The notes: a model not told the origin generated them from the sequence alone. Shown: positions 39,201-51,499, counted from the first letter of the stretch. The stretch: DNA of 64,000 bases from Caprimulgus europaeus (GCA_907165065.1 OU015523.1:120492246-120556245), one strand, 5' to 3'. Program-made: numbers and translations.

Positions 39201-40739
39201 CTTAATGAAATTTTTGAGTTGCAGTGTTTTATGACCAAACCCAGAGATTAACAGGAATCTACAGAAAACCTAAACTAGGCACCCTCTCCTGCTTGTGTCT
39301 CTGTCTTTAGATTTAAATTCCATATATTAGCCTTAAGCTGACATTTACACACTATGTGAATGAATTCCCTGGAAGGCTTCCAAGAGTTTATAGACCATGT
39401 GTGGTCGATAGAAGCCCCAGGTGTAAAGCTGACCCAAGCCACTAGGCCCATATAGTGCATTGTAGCAAGAGGTGGGTGAAATAACAGAAGTACAGGCTAT
39501 CTGAGTATGGACAGCACTTTGAGATCTCACTATATTGCTGCCAGAAGCAAACTGACTCACCAAGCACTATGTCACCTGTCCAGACACCCATTGCTGTTTC
39601 ACATGTCCTTGAAGGACTTCAGAATAGGTCAAGAAGCCAATGAAGCCCTAAGAGGCACCTTCAAGGGAGAAATTCCCTCTGTGTACCATGCCAAGAGAGT
39701 TAGCTTGGTATATAATAGGATAGTAGGAAACATAGTATCTCTCGAAAGGATATAGGAGATACATGGAATGTATAAAAACTTTTCTATCCTTACATCTCAT
39801 ACATCAGGAGATCAAGTACTACAATCCAAGTACAGCTAAAATGACATTATCTTTCACACTACCTCTGTTTTAGATTCTTGCTTTCTGTCAGTATCTAAAA
39901 CATGCAACTGAGTTAAGTTTAAAGTGATTGACAGTGCTTTGCCATACCTTCCCTCAGCAAGTGTACTACACTGCTTGTATGCAGCTTAAAAGCTGTCAGT
40001 ATCGGAAAGGATTGGCTGTGTCCTTTCACAAAAAAAACCTGCAAAACAGTAATGGTGGAATAAGGGGAAATAAAAAAGAATCTGTTTTGTTGTTGGGTTT
40101 TTTTCCCTTTAAAAATCTTTGGGAAATTGTATTTAACATTTCTGTTCCAGTGTTCTTTATGCTTGTTCTCAGATTATTTCTAGTAAATAAATGAAAGCAA
40201 ATAAATTAAAGTAAAGAAAAGGAAGAGTGAAATCTGGTAATGAAAAGAAAGCAAATATGATAATCAACACAGAAATACCAGATATGTGCAGCAGAAGTGC
40301 AGGTTTCCATGGCACCTCCCCCTTGTAGATTCTTTGCTGTTTAGTAAGTTAAGCTTATTCAAATTTGAATAGAAGCATTAGAAAGGATGTCTCTCCACCC
40401 TAGTTCCTTGAAATTTAAAGAATATTAATATAGTTCAGATCTCTTCATAATTATTGAACTCACTTTGAAATCAGCAAGATGGCTCACAACAATTTAAAGA
40501 AGAATTGACAGACAGTCATGCAAATGTGCAGACGTACAGACAAGCACATACAGGCACATACATATCCCAATAAGACTGCACAAACTTTTGGAACCAGGCT
40601 AAAAATGCATGATATGGAACGTTAAAATGTAAAAGAAAACCATTGATGTAAACATGTTCTCATGAAGAACACTTTGATAACAATTTGCAATCAGAAACGT
40701 GTATGAAAATGCATGGAAATAAGGGTACAGCAAGGGCTT

Positions 40740-40773
40740 TGTTGTTGTTGTTGTTTTTGTTGTTGTTGTTTTT
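40740..40773 (+). repeat. (GTT)n microsatellite
   Basis: About 34 bp of GTT units with one T-run interruption, continuing into T/C-rich sequence. Confidence 0.9.
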
Positions 40774-41009
40774 CTTTTCCTTTTCTTCCCCCTGAAAAAA
40801 GTGATTTAATGTTGAATACATGATTATAGGATGTTTCAAAGAAAGGATCTGAAATGGAAAAATTTGCCCTTATCTGTTGAGGAAACACTTAAAGGAATTG
40901 TAACTCTGGAGAATCAATTGGATTGAGCTCATAGATAGTGCTTTATGGCCTAATAGCAGGGGATTGCAAAAGATCAACATGACAGAAAAGGCAGAAGGTT
41001 GAAATACTG

Positions 41010-41205
41010 TGTGATCAGTTAAGGGAGACAGGTAAGATTGTCATTATGGGTGATTTTAGCTTCCCTAATAATTACAGAGAAACATTTGAGGTATTGTCTG
41101 ATGGCATTGGAATGACTGACTAAAAATGGTTATTTCCTGAAGCAATATATCAAGGACTCTGCTAACAATAATTTATTTCTAGATTTGCTGTTATTCAGTG
41201 TCCAA
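41010..41205 (+). mobile_element. Possible LINE endonuclease-domain fossil, not CR1-like in detail
   Basis: One plus-strand frame gives CDQLRETGKIVIMGDFSFPNN, with GDF at 41049-41057. In LINE APE endonucleases, a GDFN motif follows a hydrophobic strand in just this way. About 40 codons on, after a stop and in a shifted frame, comes SANNNLFLDLLLFS, resembling the RGNNILDLVLTS motif found downstream of GDFN. Two motifs in the right order and rough spacing suggest an old LINE relic of a clade other than the local CR1. There are no other anchors. Confidence 0.35.
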
Positions 41206-41596
41206 GATATTAATAAGAGTATATGAAACTGCTCATCCATCTGACCCAGTGCAGAAAATATAAAATATAGGATATTTATTGAAAAGAGTTTCCAGAATTT
41301 CAGCAGATCCTGAACAATAAAATAAGATTTTAAAGAAGAATTAAATGGCAGGGTATGTCAGCACGATTTACTCCTGGAAGGCAAGGACCTACCAATATTT
41401 CTTAGTGTGTTTTCAGTCCCAGCATAAGAGCTGTTACACAGCCTAGATTCCAGAGTGTTTTTCACCTTGTATTGCATTATTCAGTCTCTGAAGCCTTTGA
41501 TACTCTGCATCTTGAATATTAAGATAAAACCTTCTCACTCATTTGAACTTACTCTAGAAATGAATCTTGATCAGCATGGGGAAAGAGCTGAGCATA

Positions 41597-42320
41597 GGAT
41601 CACAGACTTGTTGGGAAGTAGCTCATGAAGCCCATGGTCCAATCCTCTACTACAGAGAGTCATGTAGAGCAGGATACCCAAGGTTGTTGTCATTTGGATG
41701 TCTCAAAGGATAGAGAATCCACAGCCTTTCTGTTCCAGTGGTTGACTTCTGTCATAGTAAAAAAGTCCAGAACTGAACATAGTCCTCCAGATATCTTTCA
41801 CCAGGTTCGTGCAGAGAGGAAAGGTTCTCTCCCTCTACCTACTGGCAATGCTCCTCCTAGTACTATCAAGGTTCATCTGAATGGTGGCAAGCTCATCAGG
41901 TGTATAGCTTCTCTTCCCTGCTTTGACTCATCTGAAAACATGCTAAGGTTATAACCTGTGCCACAATCCAGGTCATTAATTAAAATATTAAATAGTATTG
42001 ATCTCGGTATTCATCTCTTGGCTTCACTGCTGGTGACTAGGCTCCAGTGGACTTTGCTCCACTAATCATTTCCCTCTGAACCTGGCAATTCATCCAATTT
42101 TCAGTGACTGTCCATTTTTCTAGGCTGTACATCCTCATTTTTTCCATGAGGATGTTGTAGGAGACAGGGCAGAACACCTCACTAGAGTGGAGAGAAACAA
42201 CATCCATTGCTCTCCCCTTATCCCCTGAGCCAGTCATCCTATCATGGGAGGCTGTTAACTTGGCCAGGCAAGAATTCCCCTTCATGCACTGTTCTAATAA
42301 GGTTCTTTGCACCTCTACCT
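41597..42320 (-). mobile_element. CR1 LINE with reverse-transcriptase relic, internally deleted
   Basis: Minus-strand copy of about 720 bp, the longest CR1 remnant here. From left to right (3' to 5' of the element) it has a degraded tail and 3' UTR near 41597-41770, sequence complementary to the QFW region and the block downstream of it near 41770-41880, then from about 41960 the RT palm. 42312-42037 reads CMKGNSCLAKL...MTGSGDKGRAMDVV...VSYNILMEKMRMYSLEKWTV...WMNCQVQREMISGAKS, matching CR1 ORF2 (GRAVDVVYLDFSKAFDTVSHNIL). The motif A acidic residue is lost: VVSLHSSEVF stands where VVYLDFSKAF is expected. At least two internal deletions join distant parts of ORF2. It is inactive. Confidence 0.88.
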
Positions 42321-42935
42321 CTCACAACAGGAAAACATCTATAATTTAAATAAACCTTAAAAGATTAATAATGAGAACAACAAAGAAAAATGAGAAGACT
42401 AAAGGAAAAAATAAAGAACCAGCTCCAAGCTGAAATGAAAAATGAACAAGAAAGTTCCAGAAAATACCAATATAGAGGGGGAATTTTGAAAACTTTATAC
42501 AGGAAATGAGCCAAAAACTCCTGTAAGGATTTCATAGCAGGCTATGTACATGCACAGCCTACAGCACAACAGCCCGCAGCAAGTCATTTATTTGTGCCAC
42601 AAAGATGCAGTTCTCATCTACCCAATTTATATATTTTTTTAAAGGCAATGAAAACTTATGTCTGCATATGTGTTACAGGCATAGACTTTCAAACTGTTTA
42701 TCTTTGCCTTAATGTTAATTTGATTATTTCTTAGTTTCATCTGAAGTATGATCTCTACGTTCTGTGAATATTCACATCTAGCTTTAATGAGTTGATAACG
42801 TTAGAGTAGAGCATTTATTTACTGCACTTGATGCTTATTCCTTATATGAGGTCTACATTTTATCAAGCATGCTTTCATAGCACAGAAATGTCTCTCCCCA
42901 AAAATATAACATAACACCTCATGGATGTTGTATCA
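42321..42935. other. Unique DNA between two CR1 copies
   Basis: About 600 bp of A/T-rich sequence with no recognisable gene or repeat. It separates a minus-strand and a plus-strand CR1 copy. Confidence 0.6.
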
Positions 42936-43098
42936 GAAATAGTGTGGTCAGCAGGACTAGGGAAGTGATCACCCTGTACTGGGTACTGGTGAGGAACATG
43001 TTTTCTTGGTGGATTCGGCAGTGTTATATTTATGGATGAATTCTATGATTTTAAAGGTCTTTTCCAAGCAAAACTCCATAGATTCTATGATTCTATGG
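42936..43098 (+). mobile_element. CR1 LINE 3' end joined to an upstream ORF2 piece
   Basis: Plus-strand copy of about 160 bp. 42936-42994 matches the CR1 ORF2 block encoding NSVASRTREVIxPLYSALVR (here ...gtcagcaggactagggaagt...). It passes abruptly at about 42995 into the 3' UTR of an older subfamily ('ttggtggattcggcagtgtt', 'atgattttaaaggtcttttc') and ends in two attctatg units (43082-43098). The intervening ORF2 C-terminus of several hundred bases is missing, so this copy carries an internal deletion. Confidence 0.88.
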
Positions 43099-44927
43099 GG
43101 TACAAACAGGTAATCAGGAAGGGGGACAGATGGAATGGGTTTTTTTCTTCAAATCCTGAGACTGCATACTACCTGTAATATACTTATTTTCTGTTAAATT
43201 TTCATGGAATAGGTTGCAACACACCTTGCTTACACCTGAAATAAGATTTAAACACCTAAGGGTACTTATAATCGAAACAATTCAGTCTACTCACTTTCTA
43301 GGACTAACTAATTACAAAAGTACCTAAATTTGATGCACAAACCGTTTTTCAACATTCTAGTTTAGTGAGAAGTTATCTTTAGTGCTCCAAAATGCTTGAT
43401 TTCTGCTTGCAGGGCTGTTGCAACTCCATATGAATTGGGCAACTATTTTTTCTGTCTCCTAGACCCCTGAGGAAGTTTAAAGGGCTTATTATGGGATGCC
43501 TGTGCATTTTATCATATCGCAATTTAATGAGTCATGTACCCAGCCCAGAAATGTCAGAATTGTATTCTAGACATTACCTCACCTGATATGACTACCTCAT
43601 ATTCCATATGTATCACAGAAAACTGCCCTAGGCATCAACTTCAGAGGAGTTTCCAAGGCATTGGTCTTCTGTCCAGTGTCAATGATGCAGGCATTCCTGC
43701 CTTTCTTCATCACAGTTATCCTGTGCTATGTGATACTTTAGTAAACAAACAACTGTGAAAATCATTGCTATACTTTGGAATTCTATTACATTTGAGCCTC
43801 TCCTGGTCATTTGAATCCAAAATGTGATAGAAAGCATGTATGCACTCCTGTTGCATTACAGTACGACTTATTCCCCCTCTTTAATATATTTGCAGCTATG
43901 AAGAGTCACAGATTAGTAGCCTTGTTAACTTCTCGGAAGGATGCAGTCCATACCCATAGCATATAGGGCATAACATTATAATTTTCAAGAAACTGTAGGT
44001 GTAAATTTACTTCATAGAATCTTATTTAACACAAAGCAGTTGGGATTGAAAATACTATAAAGCAGCAGATGCTTGATGTACATAATCAGGTTTTTTGTAG
44101 AAAGAACTGTGTCAAATTAGGGGAACAGTTACTGTATGGGTGATTCTCTAAGGTTATTGTCTCTTCTGACTATTTTAATATATGTGAATCATAAATCTAT
44201 AAAAAGATTTGAACAACAGGAATCCCCAAAGATACAGTTTGAAATAAATTTTAAAATTGTGATTTCATTTATATGTTGTTGTATGAGAAACCTAGGGAAT
44301 ACTGCGATGTCTTATCTTTTCTCTCTCCTTTTCCTGACTCTGCCATCATTACAAAATTATATGAGTCGGTTCTAATGTGCAATACTAATAATTAAGAAGA
44401 AAATGCACAAGGTTATGTACATTTTCTTGTGCAATGTGGCATACTGTTCAGTGCCTGAGTTCCCCTTATTGCCTGTGTATGCTGGAAATAATTATTTCCA
44501 GAAGGCAGACAAGAAATTGGAAGAGGTCAATTCTTCCCCTACTGTTGAGATAGAGGTTTCTCTTATCATCAGTGTTGTATTTCACAATATTTACATTGTG
44601 TGTGCATATACTTAATTGCAATATGATATTGAGACTAATATAAGGAATATTCCTCTTCGTATAAATACTTGTAATTTTGTATACTGATCATATATAAATA
44701 TGTGCATATCTATCTATGAATTTTTATACCTACCTGTACATTGGCTCTCCTCTTAGGATATTTTAACTTTCATACACAACTTTTTGTGTCTTGCTCAGCT
44801 TCTCATCTTACATGTGCACAAATGGCAAAAAAACATAGGTGCAAGATAGAAAGAGGAATATGTAAGAACTGCTCGTAAATGAGGCAGTAAAATGATGAAG
44901 AGTGAAAAACTAGATGCTAAATAATAA
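43099..44927. other. Unique DNA, no supportable gene
   Basis: About 1.8 kb with no recognisable repeat or RNA gene. The open frames at 43534-43758, 44136-44375 and 44403-44615 (plus strand) have no domains and no splice context I trust. Confidence 0.55.
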
Positions 44928-44987
44928 CAGGTGGGCCTGTGCTTACCTCATGAAGTTCAACAAGGCCTAATGCAAGGTCCTGCATCT
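44928..44987 (+). mobile_element. CR1 ORF2 fragment, plus strand
   Basis: A 60-bp block, ggtgggcctgtgcttacctc followed by atgaagttcaacaaggcc, close to the CR1 ORF2 segment encoding RWACANLMKFNKAKCKVLHL. One in-frame stop is visible (taa where the family has aag). It stops exactly where the opposite-strand CR1 piece begins. Confidence 0.85.
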
Positions 44988-45326
44988 GCTGACTGGGCCT
45001 GATCACCTGGTTGTCCTGTACATGCCATGTGATGGCACTCAAGATTAACTGCTCCATGATCTTCCCTGGCATTGAGGTCAGACTGACAGGCCTGTAGTTC
45101 TTTGGATCTTCCTTCCATCCCGTTCTTGTGGATATGCATCACATTTGCTAGCTTCCAATCCACTGGGACCTCCTTGGTTAGCCAGGATTGCTGATAATGA
45201 TGGAAAGAGACTTGGTGAGTGTTTCTTCCAGCTTCCTCAGTACTCTTTGGTGGATCCCATCCAGCCTCATAGATACGTATGTCTAAGTGGTGTAGCATAC
45301 CATTAACAATTTCCTTTGATTACACA
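44986..45326 (-). mobile_element. CR1 ORF2 fragment, RT N-terminal region, minus strand
   Basis: About 340 bp of minus-strand CR1 ORF2. The frame 45298-44957 contains [28 protein letters not shown], matching the family's LSIIYQQSWLTGEVPVDWRLANVTPIYKKG just upstream of RT motif A. The following [33 protein letters not shown] block is present as its complement out of frame ('gatggcactcaagattaact', 'tgatcacctggttgtcctgt'). There is no 3' end or tail. It abuts the plus-strand CR1 piece at 44987 with at most a few bases of ambiguity. Confidence 0.9.
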
Positions 45327-46668
45327 GATTCAGCCATACTGATTTTTGGAGACTTTCCTTATAAGTAAAAGGTTTTATTCCTTTAATTTTCTGTCTCTTT
45401 TGGATCCTATTTAAGTTTTTAGAGTTTTCTTGGAACACAGTGATCTCAACTGGATACACCAGACCAGCACAGCTTTAAGACGGTTGAGTGGAACTGAAGG
45501 TTGTTTCATGTTGTTTAACTAGAACACTCCTGCTTAGGAATTTGATCTGAATCTACTTTTTTATGTGTGTGTGATGACATATCTTTATACTCAGCAGTCT
45601 TTCTTAATCTTCAGGTCCTTTTTTGGTGAGCTACTGTCTACTCAAACTTTTTTCACTTTGTATTTGGGCATGTGGTGTCTACATTAAAATGCACCAGTTA
45701 AATAGATAGTTGAAACTCAAGATCCTGGAAGAAGAAGACAAACCAAAACAAAATGATTTTCCATGCTAACATGTATGCTGAGAGATAAAAGAAGGCAAAT
45801 ACTGTGACCAAGCTACATATGAATAATGCATACTTCTGTGTCTTTAATAGTGTCAAAAGGTTTTGCTTTTACTTTCTTCTTTCCCTGCTATCTAACGCTC
45901 TCTAAGCAAAAAAGATGTAGAAAAAGGTAAGATTTCATAGAAATGTACAATAAAGAATATCTTAGGTCCTCTTCTTAAACTTAGAAAAATCCTTTTTAAA
46001 GCAGCTGTCTCTTCTTTATGTTCCAGGAAGGAGAACTTTTAAAAAAACTGTTCACAACTCTTTCAACAGTATCAGAACAAAACTACTAAATTCTTAACTA
46101 ATTCAGTCATAAGAATTTCAATATTCTCTCCCTAATATTTACATCTTGAACTAGGAAATCATAATTCAAATAAAATCTATGAGTTTTAGAGGTCAATGTC
46201 AGTCTTCAAATTTGAGATGGCTAAAATATCACAACTTACTAATTATAATACTTTCAAATAATTTTTAGGCCTAAATAATATTATCTGAAGGTGTAGCGTT
46301 GCCAACGTCGCTCACTGCAAAAAAGGTATTACAGTCTGGGACTTTACTTCATGTCTCTAATCCTCAGGCTTCAATTTTTCAGCAGTTTATTTCTGAGTGT
46401 ATCTATACTTCACATGTCTATTTAGCAATTTATTTTCTTTTTCTTTTTTTTTTCCTTCTTTTTTTTTTTCCATTGAAAGAATCAGTGTTGTCAACTCCAG
46501 CTATATTTTTCATCACTTTCATATTTTATGAGAAGTTGAATACTAGATTCTTAAATTTGTCAAAATTCTTCACTATCCTTAAATGACTAGATTTTTGAAC
46601 CTGAGTTGCTGAGAAAAACTTAAAATTAAATATTCCTATATCAACAGATAAACACAAAGAATACCTTT

Positions 46669-46717
<49 letters not shown>

Positions 46718-48261
46718 CTTATTTAACACCAGGTGTTGATAATGCTAAAGGAGCAGTACTTAAAGGTGGGCCATTAGTGCTTATGTACTCTTCAGATACC
46801 ACAAAGGGCCAAGTAAATATCAATATGGATAAATAAAAGTTACTTGAAGGGCCTCTGTCTAGCCTTTCCATGTAGGTGAATTATACAAAGTATTGTGGTA
46901 TACTACATGAAATGTTCTATTTGACTGCTAAACTATAATGACTGTTATGCTTACAGCATAGATTTCTTCCTGGTAAATATTTTCTTGACCTGGACTACCA
47001 TAAATGTAACCTTAAAAATAGCACATTATTGACTAAACAAAAATACTGAGAGGAATTTCAGAGCTAGTAAATGTCACTTTTCAAATAGCATAGTAAAAAC
47101 TGCCTTGATTAATAGTGAAATTTGCCCCCCACAGATCCGAAGGCATGTGCAACACTCAAGTCCCATTTAAATCCTCCAAATGGAAGTTAAGTGGTGATCT
47201 CCACTATAAGTACAGATTTTAAATGTTCTTCATTACTTAAAACCTCTAGTTCTTAAACTTTCATTTTAAAAAGTATTAGTGGTGTTGAGGGTGGTATGGT
47301 TTTTATTGCATCTAAATATTATTTTCAGGTCTTTATCTCCAATGGATTTTGCTAATAAAGAAAGTAGTAGAGCCCCAGGAAATGGTGATGTGACTGTAAT
47401 AGACCCGGTTCAGTAAAGCTCTGCTGTTAATTAAGAAACATTCATCTTTGAAGTGCAGTAAAAAAATTTCTTATTAGCAAAGGTATGTAAGGTCAGTAAT
47501 AAAGTAGATTTCTCTTTGAACATTATATCTAATCAATCCAGAGAGAATTAAGACAATTATATTTTATCAGAAACATGTAAAGGCAAGGATCAACAAGGGG
47601 AATGGAGAATGACTTTGGTATTAATTACAAAATTGGTTTAGGAAATAATCAATCATTTGTTAATCAGGGCAGGTATATGAAATGACAAAGAAATTATTTA
47701 TCAAGTCACAAGGGTGAAAATCATAGACAAGGGATTATGGGGATAAGATTCTGAATTGTAAAGCAATTATATGGGCCTTTCTTTGCATTTTAGGTTGTCT
47801 ATCTAACTGTATTCTATTCCAAATACCACTAATTAAGTTAGAAGGGAAACATTAAATGCTATAAACCATAAGAGACACATGAATTAGATCATTTAATTTT
47901 CAGAGTTCCAGTTAGATTCTTGGAACACATGATTATTATTTTTTCAGTCTTATTTTCTGAATATATTTAACTTGATTTGAGGGATAGAATACATTTAGTC
48001 TACTCAATCATTCTTGCAGTAAATCTGAACTGCACTGTTGAAATCAAAGCCACCTGAAAATTTATTGCAAATCCCATAAAAAAAAAGAACAAACCAACCA
48101 TATCATGTACTAAAATAAATCTGAATTACAGCATTTGTCCACAGTAATTTGAATAATTTATTTTAATTTCAGTGGATTTTGGTGATATCTTCAATTCACT
48201 GGCCGCAGTAGCCAACAAAAAGAAAATATAATGATAAAAAAATATAAGAATCAGGGATAGT
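45327..48261. other. Unique A/T-rich DNA, no supportable gene
   Basis: About 2.9 kb. It holds a T/C-rich stretch near 46436-46470 and the (AT)n tract at 46672-46715. The open frame at 46299-46586 runs through the T-rich stretch and has no domain. Confidence 0.6.
46672..46715. repeat. (AT)n microsatellite
   Basis: 44 bp of alternating A and T. Unlike the tract at 25316 it is not inside a recognised LTR. Confidence 0.95.
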
Positions 48262-48580
48262 ATAGAATCATGGAATGGCTTTGGTTGGAAGGGACTTTAA
48301 AGCTCATCCAGTTCCAACCCCCCTGCCATCAGCAGGGACACCTTCCATTAGACCAGGTTGCTCAAAGCCTCATCCAACCTGGCCATGAACACTTCCAGGA
48401 AAGGGGCATCCAAAACTTCTCTGGGCAACCTGTTCCAGTGTCTGACCACCCTCACAGTGCAGAATTTCTTCCTAATGTCTTATCTGAACCTACCCTCTTT
48501 CAATTTAAAGCCATTTCCCCTTGTTCTATCATGAACTGCCCTTATAGAAAGTCCATCCCCAGCTTTCTTGTAGTACTAAA
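48262..48580 (-). mobile_element. CR1 LINE 3' end
   Basis: Minus-strand copy of about 320 bp. The tail complement is atagaatcatggaatggctt, followed by 'ggttggaagggactttaaag', 'ccaacccccctgccatcagc', 'agggacaccttccattagac', 'caggttgctcaaagcctcat', 'cctgttccagtgtctgacca' and 'tttaaagccatttccccttg'. It is close to the copy at 8841 and the plus-strand copy at 12005, so these three belong to one subfamily. Near 48573 a small deletion removes part of the 'taggccccctttaagtactg' block, and the copy ends about 48580. The ORF2 C-terminus is frameshifted. Confidence 0.96.
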
Positions 48581-49473
48581 AGTATGAGTTATTTCTTCTT
48601 ATACGGGACAGTCATTTCCAAATTTCACAAATTCCTTGGACCTAACTCTTCTTCCCAACGTATGATTCAGGTAAATTGTGAAATAGGAAATTAACCTCAC
48701 TTTAACTGGATCTTTGGTAATAACTAAGGCATCATGTCTATAGTACAGTTACAAGAATGTCTGAGAGAGGATGTTGTATTATGTCATAATACTTAGCTCC
48801 TAATTTTTAATGCTTGTTTAAACTTCTGAGGAAAAGTATCTCTTGGAATTTGCATGTCATTGCTAGTCTCTGTAAGCTGCTGCTTACTTCACTTTCTCTG
48901 ATATGTGGTAACTCAGTGACTAATCTTTCCATTACAGTATAGACCAGAGATGCTAGACATTGTACTACCCACCAAACACACATGTAATGAGAGTTTTTGT
49001 TGCAAAGAGCTTTCAGGATACATAGAACAGTTAGATAAAAAGCAAGAGGGGAGATAGAAACTTGTGGAGAGGGAAAAGTTATCTAAAAATCATATAAGTC
49101 TTTAGCCAGCTTCAGTATCTTTCCAAATCCATCAAGACTCAGTGTCCTGTGGTTGCATTTTTTGTAGTTGCCCCTTTTTTTTTAAATTCAGATTGTAAGC
49201 TTCTGGCAGTAGGATATTGCTGTTTTGCTCTCTTTCTGTCCATGTTCATATGGTAGGAGTCTTTGCTGTCCCACAGAACAAAGAACATCAACTATGACCC
49301 CAATGCTTCAGTCTCCAAGTGAAGGATTTTGTGATGGTTTTTATTTTTTATTCTGTCTTTGGGCAGACGATTGTTCAATGCTGCCCTTCATTTCTGTTGT
49401 TGTTGTTGTTGTTTTGTTTTGTTTTGTTTTGTCTTCCAGATTCTGTCCTCCTTAACTATATACCTGTCAATTT
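48581..49473. other. Unique DNA, no gene seen
   Basis: About 0.9 kb. It holds the (GTT)n/(GTTTT)n tract at 49395-49432 just before the next CR1. No other repeat was recognised. Confidence 0.6.
49395..49432 (+). repeat. (GTT)n-(GTTTT)n compound microsatellite
   Basis: GTT units pass directly into four GTTTT units. Confidence 0.92.
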
Positions 49474-49987
49474 CACAGAATCATAGAATGGTAGGGGTTG
49501 GAAGGGACCTCTAAAGATCATCTAGTTCAACCTCCCTGCCAAAGCAGAATCACCTAGAGTAGATCACACAGGAGCACGTCCAGGCGGGTTTTGAATGTCT
49601 CCAGAGAAGGAGACTCCACAACCTCTCTGGGCAGGCTGTTCCAGTGCTCTGTTACCCTCACAGTAGAGAATTATTTGCTTATGTTTGGGCTGAACCTCCT
49701 TTTTTCCAGTTTGTGACCATTGCCCTTTGTCCTGTTAATGGACACCACTGAGAAAAGTCTGGCCCCATCCTCCTGACACCCATCTTTTAGATATTTATAA
49801 GTATTGATGAGATCCTCCCCATCCAGCCTCTTCTTCTCCAGGCTAAAGAGACCCAGCTTCCTCAGCCTTTCCTCATCAGAGAGATGCTACAGTTCCCTAA
49901 TCATCTTAGTGGCCCTGTGTGGGGCTCTCTCCAGTAGCTCTTTGTCTTTGGACAGTGGATCCCCAGAACTGAATACAGTACTCAAAG
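49474..49987 (-). mobile_element. CR1 LINE, 5'-truncated, well preserved
   Basis: Minus-strand copy of 514 bp with tail complement cacagaatcatagaatggta, followed by 'ggggttggaagggacctcta'. Its minus-strand reading follows the CR1 ORF2 C-terminus almost end to end: [86 protein letters not shown], with only local damage. It is a different subfamily from 8841 and 48262 (ORF2 ends in LLCDLL rather than ALSNLV). The 5' truncation at 49987 lies near the QFW block, nearly the same point as in the copy at 8841. Confidence 0.96.
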
Positions 49988-51499
49988 CTTTTCTCTCATT
50001 TACACTCTTTCCTCTGCCAGAGATGCATCTCTGAGATGTTACTGTTTCGCCTGTTGTAAGCATTTCCTGGATTTCTTAAATCAATCTCCAAGTGTCAGCT
50101 ACACAATGCCAGTGCGAATTGGCACCCAGGCAATTTTCACAGCCAAGCCAAAATCTTAGCAGCAAAACATGGTTTTTCTTTATGCAGATCCTCCCAACAT
50201 AATCTCTCACTCTGTTCTGACATATTGTCCAAAGAAAGGAGGGCTGATTCTGAATACTAGCAATAACCTCTGACAGCTATATCTGATGTTAACTGAGTAC
50301 ATTTCCATTATTCCAAATATACCTGATTTTCTCCCCCTCAAGACCTTCATTCACCAGAATGTCTCCAGGCTATTTTTGTCAAGGTTTGAAAAATGGCTTA
50401 GTGTGATTTTTTTGATGCAAGTTAATACAGTGATAAGCACAGTAAAGTCACCAGGAATAGCAAATCATTAATTTACTTCAGAAAATAAGACTTCAGTGAT
50501 GAATAAACCCCATAAGGATTCTATAGCTTCAAGCAGCTTCCTTGGCAATGAATATGTGAACCACCTGCAAGAAAAAGTAAAACACTTCTAAACCAGTAAT
50601 TACTTTATACAGTTGATCAGCAAATAAGCTTTAGGATGGAGGGTGCTTGACAAAGTAGTTTGAGATTAGACTTCACTAAAATGGATGATCTTTATTTTAA
50701 GTACATTATACCCCATAATTATAGGAGCAGATAACTGGAAGCTGTAGTTAAGAGGGGCGAAGCAGGTTTAGGCAAAATAAATAATTTTGTGCACTGTCAT
50801 TGCAATGTAGGCAACATCATGAGTCAGGTCCCAGTTTCATATTTGTTAATAAACTAAGTAAGCCCTTTTGATGGAAATGCTTACAGTGAAATAATTTGAA
50901 TTGTTCTAATGTTTCTTATCTGGAAGTTTTCAGCCCAAAACTTTTGCCTCTGTTATACCAGAATCAAGACAAATACAACCTTCCACCTCATCTTTAGTGA
51001 GGTTTCATTTTGCTCATTCAGCTTGAAGTAATTTTCCCAAATCTACCAATCATCATTTAATTTCTATCATGGTAAGTTATTCTTAAAAGACTATTTCAAC
51101 TGATAAATGTTAGATGTCTCAGAGGCAAATAACTAATGCAAGATTCTAAATTCACTAAAAGCCCAGAATATTACCCTTGTAAGATTGTGAGCCAGATGCT
51201 CTGAGGTAGAAAGAGATCCTTAGAAAACTGCCAAGTCTTTTCCATTATTTGATATTTTAATTACCAAAACTAAGATATGAAGTTGCTACGTTGCACCTCA
51301 GAGGTGGGAGGAGAGCGACTAAGGTTCTGCAAATGCCCTCAGCCTAAATTAAGTTGAAACAACACCAAATGACCAGTTAAATATTTTATTTATAGTGGAA
51401 ATAACCTGAACTTGGAAGATGTGAAAACATTGGCAATGCAGGTTCTTATCTTAGTTCCAGGAAGGGTTCACCACTTGTGTGGGTTTCATATCTTAGTTA

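Larger units (their letters stand above)
36173..41009. other. Unique DNA with minor tandem repeats, no supportable gene
   Basis: It holds a perfect two-copy 13-bp tandem repeat (ggagtcactatca, 36255-36280), a T12 run near 36738 and the GTT tract at 40740. The open frames at 36691-36936, 39275-39563 and 39507-39755 overlap one another on opposite strands and have no domains. No dispersed repeat was recognised. Confidence 0.55.
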
